The position numbers and the translations under genes were made by a program. From JAAYCI01 sp964371725 (GTDB lineage: Bacteria > Bacillota > Clostridia > Oscillospirales > Ruminococcaceae): 64,000 bases of DNA. Positions 1 through 7,707 of this stretch are shown one piece after another; the first letter of the stretch is position 1, and every line of letters begins with the position of its first letter. Below the pieces are notes generated by a model. The model did not search any database and was not told the DNA's origin. It saw only the letters and a program-made list of their open reading frames with translations. The stretch spans positions 1-64,000 of the forward strand of contig CAYJNQ010000004.1 of assembly GCA_964371725.1 (NCBI GenBank), in the 5' to 3' direction.

Positions 1-1
1 C

Positions 2-1051
2 CAATTGGGCTGGGCTTCGGTGGGATGCTATCTGGGCGCCGTCTCTCTTTCCTACATGTTCAACGAACTTTTGGGCTGGCCCACAGATGCAAAATGGGTG
101 CTGGCCATTGGCACTTTCATCTGTGCCGGTTTAACAGTACTCATTGTGGTCGTCGGGGGCTCTCGCAGTGTAAAAAAAGCAGAAAACATTGGATTTGTTC
201 TCATGATGGGCCTCAGTGTTTTGATTGTGTGGGTTGTGTTTAGCCAGTATTCTCTCACCGATTTACTAAATTGGAGACCCGATGCAGAAATTTCGATGAG
301 CTTTGGCCAGGGAAGTGATGCCATTGCCGCCTTTGCCTTTGGCTGGATCATTGCCGTGGGGGAGTTCACGCGATACACCAATACCAAAGTGGCCGCCACA
401 GCGGCACCGCTGCTCGGTTCTTGGTTTGGTCTAAGCTTCTTTGTTCTTGTGGGCACAGTGGGTGTTATCGGAGCTTCTTTGACCACCGGCGTGTTCGACC
501 CCAATGCCAGTGACCCCTCCGGCATTGCGGCAGGTCTCGGCCTTGGTTTGCCTGCATTCTTTGTCATCTTGTCCTCCGTTGTCACCACCACGGCGCTTGG
601 CGTGTATGTGTGTGCCTCTTCGGCCATCAATTTGGTAAATGACAAGTGGACACAGAAACAAAGCCAAATTTATTCCAGCATCGCATGTTTTGCATGTGCT
701 TTCGTCCCGCTGTTTTTCGACAGTTTCCTCTCTTATTTCTACACCTTCATGAACGTTCTGGGTATCATTTGGCCACCGCTGGGCGCCATTATCATTGTTG
801 ATTTCTACCTGGTGAACAAAAGAAAATACGACCCAAGTCAACTCTTTAATGAAAAGGGTATTTACTTCTTCCAAAAGGGTTTCAACATTCGTGCTTGGGC
901 CTCCTTTGCCATTGGTGCAATATTGGTGAATGTCTTCCAAAGTATCCCCGCCATGGTGGTCACCACCGGGGCCATTTATCCCGCTTTTTTTGCCACAGGT
1001 CTCATCTATTTCATTCTGGCAAACATAGGAAAAAAACGCACTGTGGCTTAG
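2..1051 (+). CDS. NCS1-family cytosine/purine permease (5' end outside window)
   Basis: Integral membrane nucleobase importer of the NCS1 (CodB-like) family; about 349 C-terminal residues are present and the frame is open to the window edge, so the start is missing. Roughly nine to ten hydrophobic helices are visible. Family-like features are the AFAFGWIIAVGEFTRY segment near residue 110 and the late helix pair ending in VDFYLVNKRKYD. An adenosine deaminase gene follows 35 bases downstream on the same strand, which supports a purine or pyrimidine salvage unit. The exact substrate (cytosine, adenine, hypoxanthine) cannot be told from sequence. Confidence 0.85.
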   Translation, partial: QLGWASVGCYLGAVSLSYMFNELLGWPTDAKWVLAIGTFICAGLTVLIVVVGGSRSVKKAENIGFVLMMGLSVLIVWVVFSQYSLTDLLNWRPDAEISMSFGQGSDAIAAFAFGWIIAVGEFTRYTNTKVAATAAPLLGSWFGLSFFVLVGTVGVIGASLTTGVFDPNASDPSGIAAGLGLGLPAFFVILSSVVTTTALGVYVCASSAINLVNDKWTQKQSQIYSSIACFACAFVPLFFDSFLSYFYTFMNVLGIIWPPLGAIIIVDFYLVNKRKYDPSQLFNEKGIYFFQKGFNIRAWASFAIGAILVNVFQSIPAMVVTTGAIYPAFFATGLIYFILANIGKKRTVA

Positions 1052-1086
1052 AACTTTCCCATAATCCAGGCTTATGAGAGAAAAAA

Positions 1087-2103
1087 ATGAATGACAAACC
1101 AAATTTAAACTGGCTCCACGATATGCCTAAATTGGAGCTTCATGTTCATATCGAGGGCGTACTCAATGTGGATGTCATTGAAGAATTGGCAAAAAAGCAT
1201 GACATTTCTATGTTCCGACCGAAAGAAATTTTTTACAACCAATATAAAAACTTAGCAGAATTCTTAGAAATGCTCGATTGGCTTTACACCCTGATTCACA
1301 CCAAAGAAGAGGCAATGAAAGTGGCCTATTCTTATGCAAAGTATGCCCACGAAAGCAACATTGTGTATGCCGAGGTGTTAACAGATTTAGACCTTTGGGT
1401 GAACATTCCCCCGAAAGAGATGATGGAAGGTATTTTGGAAGGTTTCGACCGCGCTTTTGCAGACGGCTATACAGATTGTACGTTCGTTCCCTCCATCCGT
1501 AGAACCGAAAGCGACCAAGCCATCGTTCACTTTGTGGAACTCATGCTCAAAACAAGTCATTCTCGTCTTGTAGGCATGGGTGTGGACGGTGAGGAAAGCC
1601 TTTCCCCCGGTTCCAACAAACGTTTGGCGCCTCTACTGAAGCCTGTCAAAGATGCCGGTTACAAACTCAGCGCCCATGCGGGGGAATCCTCGGGGGCAGA
1701 CGGGGTGTATGATGCCGTTGTATACCTTGGGGCCAATCGAATCGACCACGGTGTGCGTGCCATTGAAGACCCAAAAGTTGTGGCACTTTTGGTTGAAAAG
1801 CAAATTCCGTTGAACGTTTCCCATTGTTCCAATCTGTTTACCTCTATGTATGAACCTCATGAACACCCTGTGGCCGAACTTTACCGCAAGGGTTGTGCCG
1901 TTAATTTGAACACAGATGACCCTATGACTTTCGGGAACAGACGTCTGGAGGTAGAAATTTTGGAGGTAGCGGAATTGTTTGGCCTGACCAAAGGAGACAT
2001 TGTGAAAATGCAGGAAAACGCTATCCAAGCGGCCTTTTGTGAAAAAGAAAAACGCGATAAACTGAAACAAAGACTTGATAATTTCGCAAAGGCCACAAAG
2101 TGA
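1087..2103 (+). CDS. add: Adenosine deaminase family protein
   Basis: Zinc-dependent cytosolic amidohydrolase that deaminates adenosine (possibly adenine or a related purine). All family motifs are present: the metal ligands H19 and H21 in HVHIEG, catalytic HAGE at 197-200, RIDHG around 218-222, and the NTDDP segment holding the metal aspartate at about 277. The length of 338 residues is normal. The ATG at 1087 is preceded only by a weak purine-rich GAGAGA site. It probably forms a salvage operon with the NCS1 permease just upstream and is followed by a strong terminator. The split between adenosine and adenine deaminase is not resolved here. Confidence 0.88.
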   Translation: MNDKPNLNWLHDMPKLELHVHIEGVLNVDVIEELAKKHDISMFRPKEIFYNQYKNLAEFLEMLDWLYTLIHTKEEAMKVAYSYAKYAHESNIVYAEVLTDLDLWVNIPPKEMMEGILEGFDRAFADGYTDCTFVPSIRRTESDQAIVHFVELMLKTSHSRLVGMGVDGEESLSPGSNKRLAPLLKPVKDAGYKLSAHAGESSGADGVYDAVVYLGANRIDHGVRAIEDPKVVALLVEKQIPLNVSHCSNLFTSMYEPHEHPVAELYRKGCAVNLNTDDPMTFGNRRLEVEILEVAELFGLTKGDIVKMQENAIQAAFCEKEKRDKLKQRLDNFAKATK

Positions 2104-2123
2104 ATCCAGTCGATTTTATGTTT

Positions 2124-2171
2124 AAAAAAACGGAGCAGTTTCAAAAAATCTTGAAACTGCTCCGTTTTTTT
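2124..2171. terminator. Bidirectional Rho-independent terminator
   Basis: A perfect 14-bp inverted repeat (2131-2144 with 2151-2164, arm CGGAGCAGTTTCAA) with a 6-base loop. It is followed by seven T on the plus strand and preceded by seven A, so it can end both the permease-add transcript and the tauE transcript coming from the other side. Confidence 0.93.
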
Positions 2172-2367
2172 GCTTTAATTTTTTGAGGTGAATGCCCAAA
2201 AACCACCACCTTGGCAGCCGAAATGATTTCCACCGAACAAATAAAAACAAACGAAATTGTGTGTCAAGAAAAAGGATATGACCTCGTAAAAACAGGCCCC
2301 CTCCTCCACACAAAACCTTTGCAGACATTCCACACCAAGGTCTGTAAAGGAGGCATTTCACTTGATA

Positions 2368-3147
2368 CTACATCTGATATTGCACAATATTGATGACACA
2401 AAACCCAAGAACAAGTAGCTGTACGGCGTTGAAACATTTCTCTACCACCTTGTTGTCAAGGCGGTCAGAAATTTTACTTCCGATAAACCCTCCCAAAATA
2501 GCTCCGGCAATCATAAACGGTAAAGCAGATAAATCAAATTCGGAAAACCCAATGCTCACACCGATAGAAATCAACTTCGAAGCCTGCGCAAACAGAATGG
2601 TTACAAGGGAGCTGATGGCTGCCGTTTTGGTGTTGTAGGAGAAAAAGAAAATAAAAGCAACCACATTGATGGGGCCGCCGCCTATCCCTAGAAAAGAGGA
2701 TAAAACACCGAGCAAAAGCCCGAGAAGAATCGTGAAAAGGTTGCTTTTGATTTCCAAAGAGGGAAGCGATGATTTCAATTGCATATAAACAAACACAGCC
2801 AAAATCACAATGGCCAAAATGCTGTTTTGTATGATAATCACCATGCTGTTTTCATAGCCGCCAATGGTAAGGTTCAATAATTTTTGGCCGAAACTCCCCC
2901 CAAAAACAGAACCGACGGCAACCAGGACAGCTGTTTTTAAAGGGAGTGGTGTTCTGCGCACAATATTGCGCCCCGCCGATACAAAAGCCATCGAAAGCAC
3001 CGTCATGGAAGATAGAACACCTATGCTCTGGGCGTCAAAGGTTCCAAAAAGATCAAACACCGGCTTTATGATAACCCCGCCCCCCATGCCGGTGATAGAA
3101 CCAACGGAGGATGCAAAAAACGCTACAAACAGATAGATAAAATTCAT
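2368..3147 (-). CDS. TauE/SafE-family sulfite/organosulfonate exporter-like membrane protein
   Basis: A 259-residue polytopic membrane protein of the TSUP (TauE/SafE) family. It has the internal-repeat glycine motifs GMGGGVIIKP near the N-terminus and GIGGGPIN in the second half, with about eight hydrophobic helices. The ATG at 3147 is chosen because AGGAGG lies 7 bases upstream; a longer frame starting at 3207 has no comparable ribosome site. A minus-strand promoter lies at 3183-3211. The family moves sulfite, sulfonates, sulfoacetate or other small anions, and the substrate here is unknown. It appears monocistronic. Confidence 0.85.
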   Translation of the reverse strand: MNFIYLFVAFFASSVGSITGMGGGVIIKPVFDLFGTFDAQSIGVLSSMTVLSMAFVSAGRNIVRRTPLPLKTAVLVAVGSVFGGSFGQKLLNLTIGGYENSMVIIIQNSILAIVILAVFVYMQLKSSLPSLEIKSNLFTILLGLLLGVLSSFLGIGGGPINVVAFIFFFSYNTKTAAISSLVTILFAQASKLISIGVSIGFSEFDLSALPFMIAGAILGGFIGSKISDRLDNKVVEKCFNAVQLLVLGFCVINIVQYQM

Positions 3148-3182
3148 ACAGAGCCTCCTAAAACAAGCCAATTGCTTTGGAA

Positions 3183-3211
3183 TTATCAAGCCATGGTATT
3201 TGTGCAATCAA
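3183..3211 (-). promoter_or_regulatory. Candidate sigma-A promoter of the TauE/SafE gene
   Basis: Read on the minus strand: TTGATT (3206-3211), a 17-base spacer, and TGATAA (3183-3188), placing initiation shortly before the AGGAGG and ATG of the exporter gene. Confidence 0.5.
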
Positions 3212-3446
3212 ATCCCGCTCGCTGTTGTTGCCGCTCCATGTATACAGGCCAACACATCGCCCGGTTTGGTGTTACACCGACTAGCATGCGCCGCCATTGC
3301 CCTGCGCAAACGTTTCAAATTTGGATATTCATTGTGGCCGGCTGTCCATTGCTGCGAGCACCCAATGTTCAGAAAACATCGTGCGGTTTTGGGTTTTTGG
3401 CGTGCTCAAAAAAAACACAAGCGTAACGGCAAGGGATTAATAAGAA
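3212..3446. other. Intergenic region without recognised gene
   Basis: About 235 bases between the tauE promoter and the tRNA-Leu terminator. Two short overlapping plus-strand frames (about 84-90 codons) cross it, but they show no ribosome site, family resemblance or membrane pattern. I see no RNA gene or repeat in it. Confidence 0.5.
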
Positions 3447-3496
3447 AAAACCACGGCATGAACGCCGATTAAAAGCGTTGTACCGTGGTTTTTATT
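3447..3496 (-). terminator. Terminator hairpin downstream of tRNA-Leu
   Basis: Imperfect inverted repeat whose outer arms AAAAACCACGG and CCGTGGTTTTT pair, with an inner AACGC/GCGTT pair. On the minus strand it sits directly after the tRNA-Leu gene and ends in T residues. Confidence 0.75.
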
Positions 3497-3580
3497 TGGT
3501 GCGGATGACAGGACTTGAACCTGCACGTCATAAACACTAGATCCTAAGTCTAGCGCGTCTGCCAATTCCGCCACATCCGC
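3497..3580 (-). tRNA. tRNA-Leu (anticodon UAG)
   Basis: Class II tRNA. The acceptor arms GCGGATG and CATCCGC pair, discriminator A and an encoded CCA are present. The anticodon stem CTAGA/TCTAG encloses the loop CTTAGGA, giving anticodon TAG. The T arm GCAGGTTCAAGTCCTGT is standard. Its own promoter is at 3605-3633 and a terminator hairpin follows. Confidence 0.96.
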
Positions 3581-3604
3581 TTATGTGGGTAAAACCCAAA
3601 ATAT

Positions 3605-3633
3605 ATTATAGCAAACCACAATGGCTCTGTCAA
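3605..3633 (-). promoter_or_regulatory. Consensus promoter of tRNA-Leu
   Basis: On the minus strand TTGACA (3628-3633), a 17-base spacer and TATAAT (3605-3610): a perfect match to the sigma-A consensus, about 25 bases upstream of the tRNA 5' end. Confidence 0.9.
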
Positions 3634-3673
3634 ATCATAAAGCTGTATTTTTTGCAAAAACAGGCAAATCGTT

Positions 3674-4477
3674 CTAAAACGGCCACTGCCTGTGCACATA
3701 TCGGCGCATACAACTGCGTCGCCCATTGTACTCCTCACCACAGCTGCGTTTGCAATTTTTGCAAGGAGTATTCCCCTGCCCAGATTGCAGCTTCTGTGCC
3801 GAAAGCTCTGTTCCACCATTTGGCAAAGGCAACACAAAAAACTTCCCATACTCCCAAAACAAAAAACCCAAAACCGACAAAACCAGCACACAAAGTAAAA
3901 CCGGTTTTAAAAACATTGAAACCGCAGGCCAAACAAACAAAAGAGGCAAATGAAGCATCAACAAATCCCAGCCACGCACAGGGCAAAGATAGCAACACCG
4001 AATTTCAGTTTTGTAGATGCGATTGGCCAAATAATTCAAAAAACAGAATGCCGAGTAAAATACCATGTCCAGAGCATACAGAAAAAATACGCCGGCAAGA
4101 AAAAGCAAAGGAGATGGAGCAAACAACCGGCTTACCAGCATACACGCGCATAAGAACACAAGCCAAATGCACAAGATGAAACGCACATACAGAAAATAGC
4201 TCTTTGCGTTTGGCTCAGACGAAAAATAGTGTTCTTTTGCATCTTTTCTTGTTTGATGGCGACGTTTTTGCAAAATTCCTCCATAGCCATGGATACGCCG
4301 CACCCATTTTATTACTGCCAATACACACAAAGCAAACAGCAAGCCATTCAGCCACAAGCCGGGATTTTCGGAAAACAGCATCGCCCAGATACAAAGTACA
4401 AAAAGAGCCCCATAGCACCCAAACTCCACTTTTCTGGCTCCGCTCAGTTTTTCCAACACAACGCTCAACACGCGCAC
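3674..4477 (-). CDS. Hypothetical membrane protein with cysteine-rich C-terminal tail
   Basis: I do not recognise this 267-residue protein. It has about six hydrophobic segments, a basic stretch near residues 60-80, and a C-terminal soluble tail with the pattern CKNCKRSC followed by another Cys, which could bind a metal. Another Cys-rich loop, RCCYLCPVRG, is mid-protein. The GTG at 4477 is chosen because AAAGGAG sits 8 bases upstream. It lies 65 bases after the lipoprotein cyclophilin gene on the same strand, so they may be co-transcribed. A 198-codon frame on the other strand covers part of it but lacks a ribosome site and looks like a shadow. Confidence 0.65.
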   Translation of the reverse strand: MRVLSVVLEKLSGARKVEFGCYGALFVLCIWAMLFSENPGLWLNGLLFALCVLAVIKWVRRIHGYGGILQKRRHQTRKDAKEHYFSSEPNAKSYFLYVRFILCIWLVFLCACMLVSRLFAPSPLLFLAGVFFLYALDMVFYSAFCFLNYLANRIYKTEIRCCYLCPVRGWDLLMLHLPLLFVWPAVSMFLKPVLLCVLVLSVLGFLFWEYGKFFVLPLPNGGTELSAQKLQSGQGNTPCKNCKRSCGEEYNGRRSCMRRYVHRQWPF

Positions 4478-4542
4478 GCTACACGCTCCTTTTGCACAAA
4501 GCGATGCGCCTTACGCATCACAGTTTTCCACAAGTCACCCGC

Positions 4543-5232
4543 CTATGCCTGCTGCACCGTCACCGCGTTTATCAGAACTTCTTCCAGCGGCATATCGTTT
4601 TCATCCGTTTCTACCTGTGCAATGGCATCCACCACATCCATGCCTTCCGTCACATAGCCAAACACGGTATGTTGACCATCTAGGTGGATAGAACCACCCA
4701 CATCCTCATACACATCGATAGCATCTCGCGGCCAACCATCGGCTAGTTCCAGCTGTTCTTTGGACACCGAGCTTGCGTCCACAATGAAAAACTGGCTCCC
4801 GTTTGAGTTTTCCTGCCCGGAGTTTGCCATGGAAAGTGCACCATAAAAATGGTAGAGACGGCCGTTGAATTCGGTTTCAAACCCTTCTCCCCATATGCTC
4901 TCTCCCCCGGTTCCATCGCCCACCGGGTCGCCGCTTTGAATCATAAAATCTTCAATCACGCGGTGAAATGTAAGCCCGTCAAAATAGCCTTCCTGTGCAA
5001 GTGTGGTGAAATTTTCCACAGCTTTCGGTGCTTCTGAGGGGAACAAACGCAGTTGAATGTCTCCCATGGAGGTTTCCATTGTCACATCCACCGCATCCTC
5101 CGGCACAATGCTGCCATCATAGTAGCCAATTACCTCGGGGCCCATATTGGGGCTGGTTGTAATACTGCAGGCAGAAAAGGAAAACACAAGCACAAACGCA
5201 ACAATCAGCACACGCACAATTTTCATTGACAT
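4543..5232 (-). CDS. Lipoprotein cyclophilin-type peptidyl-prolyl cis-trans isomerase
   Basis: A 229-residue secreted foldase. The N-terminus is a lipoprotein signal (MSMKIVRVL followed by a hydrophobic core and FSAC, lipid Cys about residue 22). The rest is a cyclophilin domain with the motifs FHRVIEDFMIQSGDP, GALSMANSG, and NGSQFFI. It catalyses proline isomerisation of exported proteins at the outer face of the membrane, as far as the family tells. The ATG at 5232 has AAAGGTG 8 bases upstream; an in-frame ATG at 5226 is the alternative. A longer frame runs back through the tRNA-Pro gene and is not real. Confidence 0.92.
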   Translation of the reverse strand: MSMKIVRVLIVAFVLVFSFSACSITTSPNMGPEVIGYYDGSIVPEDAVDVTMETSMGDIQLRLFPSEAPKAVENFTTLAQEGYFDGLTFHRVIEDFMIQSGDPVGDGTGGESIWGEGFETEFNGRLYHFYGALSMANSGQENSNGSQFFIVDASSVSKEQLELADGWPRDAIDVYEDVGGSIHLDGQHTVFGYVTEGMDVVDAIAQVETDENDMPLEEVLINAVTVQQA

Positions 5233-5270
5233 AACAAACACCTTTCTTTTTACAAAACAGATAAAAGAAT

Positions 5271-5302
5271 AGCGCCGAACCCTAATATATGGGCCCGGCG
5301 CT
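5271..5302 (-). terminator. Hairpin between tRNA-Pro and the cyclophilin gene
   Basis: Stem AGCGCCG/CGGCGCT plus an inner CCC/GGG pair, lying directly downstream of tRNA-Pro on the minus strand, followed by ATTCTTTT. The weak T run suggests a leaky terminator or processing hairpin, so the cyclophilin gene may be read through from the tRNA promoter. Confidence 0.55.
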
Positions 5303-5306
5303 ACTC

Positions 5307-5382
<76 letters not shown>

Positions 5383-5410
5383 TAATTTGCCGTTTATTTC
5401 AGCATTATTA

Positions 5411-5439
5411 AGTATACTCAAAAACCACACACTTGTCAA
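5411..5439 (-). promoter_or_regulatory. Promoter of tRNA-Pro
   Basis: On the minus strand TTGACA (5434-5439), a 17-base spacer and TATACT (5411-5416), about 29 bases upstream of the tRNA. Confidence 0.85.
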
Positions 5440-5466
5440 ATCTTTTTTACAATCTAATTTTCTAAG

Positions 5467-5856
5467 CTAATCTTCTTCGGTGTCGGGCCGCTCTGTAACA
5501 CGCCTGCGTAATTTCTCGCGTAATGCAGTTGCGGCATCGGCCGAGCTTTCCCGCTGCGGCTGCAAACTACCACCCTGTTTGGCTTTTTGAGCCGTCATCA
5601 GAATTTGTGTATATATAGTAGCCACCACCTCGTACAAATCGGGCGGTATGCTACGCCCCACCTCCAGCATACACAGCATGGAGGCCGCCGAATCATCTTT
5701 GTATATGGGAATGCCACGTTCCTCGCCAATGCCGATAATTCTGTCTGCAATGGAGCCGTAACCGCCTGCAATCACCACCGGCGCCACATCTTCTTCCAAA
5801 CGATAGCGCAGTGCCACCGCTTTGCTTTTCGTTTTCCCACCCTCAGACTTTGACAT
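5467..5856 (-). CDS. ylqH: FlhB C-terminal-domain-like protein (YlqH-like)
   Basis: A 129-residue cytosolic protein matching the region after the autocleavage site of flagellar export switch protein FlhB: APVVIAGGYGSIADRIIGI, then IPIYKDD and the IPPDLYEVVA segment. The membrane domain and the NPTH cleavage loop are absent. Proteins of this type (YlqH in Bacillus) can partly stand in for the FlhB cytoplasmic domain; that role here is inferred. The ATG at 5856 overlaps the end of the upstream YlqG-like gene by 14 bases and has AAGGATG upstream. The last 40 residues are charged and variable. Confidence 0.85.
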   Translation of the reverse strand: MSKSEGGKTKSKAVALRYRLEEDVAPVVIAGGYGSIADRIIGIGEERGIPIYKDDSAASMLCMLEVGRSIPPDLYEVVATIYTQILMTAQKAKQGGSLQPQRESSADAATALREKLRRRVTERPDTEED

Positions 5857-7366
5857 CGATTCCCATCCTTTTATATGGTAAATTTGTAAATACATCCATG
5901 AGGCTGTGTGTGCGCTCCAAACGGTCCACATGAATGGTTTCAAAACGGTACCCACTGGCACTCACCGCCTCGCGCAAAGCAGGGCCAATTCCGGCAAAAG
6001 CCTCCTGTGCGCTGGCCGGGCAAAGTAGGTTGAGTGCCAGCCGATTGTCTTGCACATAAAGCTCGGCCTCAAAACGCCCAAAACCCTCAATGTCAAATAC
6101 CATGAGCATATGTGTGCCCATCTCTTTGCCGCCGCGTGTCGCACTTTCACCCTCGGCATTTGGGTCTATCCAAATTTCGGCGAAGGCTTGCACATCCATG
6201 AAATCCACCGGCAAAATAAAATGCAACAACGGTGTAAAATTGCTGGGGCTTGCCAACATACTGTGCACAATGCTCTCAAGCTTTTCGCTGGCCACAAGGC
6301 GCACATCCGGGCTTTCGGCCTGTTTGTCTATAATTTTGGCAAGCATATCAATCACCTGGCTGTCAGCCTCTGCAGCGCGTGCCTGCCGTGCTCCCTCCGG
6401 GTTTCGATACAAAGAAAGATATTCCTCTAAACTGGAAAGCAGGTTTTCCCTTGCCACGTCCCCTTGCATATTTTCCAAAAGAGTTTGCAAAGCATTGGGC
6501 AAAAAGCTCTCATTGTCATTATATCGGGAAAGATTGTATACAATCAACGGCAAAATCTTCTCGGTTTGTGAAGAAAACATGAGGCTTTTTTCCACCTCTG
6601 GCAAAACTTGCAACACACCCTCTTTGATCATCGAAAAATGATTCGGTGCTTCCTGTGCACGTAAAAGACCGATTAAAATATCGAGTTTATCGGTTAAGCG
6701 ACTTTGAGAGAGTAGCTCTGTGAGCTGGTTTTGCGAAAAGCCTCCACGCAACAAGGTGCTGAAATCAATATCGTCCATTTTGCTTTTAGTCAGGCCGTTT
6801 CCAAGCAAGGAATCCAGCAAAAACTGCAAGTTGTTGGCAACGGAATCCAGCGTATCGCGCCCGGAGAGCATTGCATTGAGCCCTTTCAAAAACACCCCAA
6901 TGGAAGTGGTCAGGCGCACATCGCCCTTTGCTTCATATAAAAGGGTACGAAGCTGGTCGAACAATTCCCCCTTAAAAAGAGTTGTGTTGTCCTCTTGGCG
7001 CATCAGCTCTGCCTGGATGTCGCCCGGTTTCACCATCAAGGCCTCAAACATTCCCTGCAACTCGTCTGTAAGCGGTGTGTTGGCCGCCGGCAACAGGCGC
7101 ACCACCTCTTGCAACAAATAAATGTTGCGCATCATGCTCACGGTAACAGATGGGTCCTTGAGCAATTCCTCCAAAATCTTGGGGCTGGTCTCTCTTGGCA
7201 CAAGACCATTGCTTTGCCCAAGCAGTTCGCTTTGGCTTTTGGGTTGCATCACACGGGTGATATCGCTGAGTTCGAACGGCATGCCGGGGGTTTGAGGCTT
7301 TGCCGCAGCGGCCGGAATTGGATTTTTGTCTACAAGCGGTGTACTAATTTTAAGTAAATCTGCCAT
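5843..7366 (-). CDS. ylqG: FliK/YlqG-like hook-length-control-related protein
   Basis: A 507-residue protein with an Ala/Pro-rich start, a long helical middle, and a C-terminal domain (about 390-500) patterned like flagellar hook-length proteins: MLMVFDIEGFGRFEAELYV and LALNLLCPAS. Synteny with the FlhB-like gene immediately downstream matches the Bacillus ylqG-ylqH pair. The exact role is unknown; flagellar export control is an inference strengthened by the divergent che operon 240 bases away. Start choice is uncertain: ATG 7366 follows a weak GTGGGTG, and an ATG at 7393 has no clear site. Confidence 0.65.
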   Translation of the reverse strand: MADLLKISTPLVDKNPIPAAAAKPQTPGMPFELSDITRVMQPKSQSELLGQSNGLVPRETSPKILEELLKDPSVTVSMMRNIYLLQEVVRLLPAANTPLTDELQGMFEALMVKPGDIQAELMRQEDNTTLFKGELFDQLRTLLYEAKGDVRLTTSIGVFLKGLNAMLSGRDTLDSVANNLQFLLDSLLGNGLTKSKMDDIDFSTLLRGGFSQNQLTELLSQSRLTDKLDILIGLLRAQEAPNHFSMIKEGVLQVLPEVEKSLMFSSQTEKILPLIVYNLSRYNDNESFLPNALQTLLENMQGDVARENLLSSLEEYLSLYRNPEGARQARAAEADSQVIDMLAKIIDKQAESPDVRLVASEKLESIVHSMLASPSNFTPLLHFILPVDFMDVQAFAEIWIDPNAEGESATRGGKEMGTHMLMVFDIEGFGRFEAELYVQDNRLALNLLCPASAQEAFAGIGPALREAVSASGYRFETIHVDRLERTHSLMDVFTNLPYKRMGIDVKV

Positions 7367-7564
7367 GCGGCACCCACTTTCCGGCAAAATCATCTAGGAT
7401 AAAGCCCATATTTTTTATTCGGACGTTCTGTTAAAAACATGAGCTTTTCGCCAAAAAAACTTCATTTGCTATATTTTACCATATTTAACAGTAAAATAAT
7501 TCAATTTTTTTACAAATTTTTTTAAAAAAACCCCTGATTTTCCCCTTTGATTCTTAGCTAAATC

Positions 7565-7592
7565 TTGCAAGAAAGCGGAAATGCTGTATAAT
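7565..7592 (+). promoter_or_regulatory. Sigma-A promoter of the che operon
   Basis: TTGCAA (7565-7570), a 16-base spacer and a perfect TATAAT (7587-7592). Predicted initiation is near 7599, only about 7 bases before the GTG of the small frame at 7606. The A+T-rich stretch 7431-7560 upstream may act as an UP-like or curved region. A SigD-type element was looked for and not found. Confidence 0.8.
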
Positions 7593-7605
7593 AGATACTA
7601 GAGAA

Positions 7606-7707
7606 GTGAGTTCAAACCTCAACCTTTTGGATCACAAGGAAGGCTACACCAAAACGATCATTGAAGCCAAGAAAATCATCAGAGAGAAAAGCGGGGAAAA
7701 GATATGA
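7606..7707 (+). CDS. Possible 33-residue leader peptide overlapping cheA
   Basis: A GTG-initiated frame of 33 codons starting about 7 bases from the predicted transcript start. It ends in TGA that overlaps the cheA ATG (ATGA, 7704-7707), an arrangement typical of translational coupling. The peptide is hydrophilic and helix-prone (…HKEGYTKTIIEAKKIIREK…). I know no family for it, and no Shine-Dalgarno site fits between the promoter and the GTG, so it would have to be leaderless-type. It could equally be untranslated leader. Confidence 0.35.
   Translation: MSSNLNLLDHKEGYTKTIIEAKKIIREKSGEKI

Noticed and set aside
3583..4179. 198-codon plus-strand frame rich in Lys, Thr and Gln
   Set aside because: It lies over the minus-strand membrane protein gene and the tRNA promoter, has no ribosome site, and its composition is what the complement of a hydrophobic coding sequence gives.
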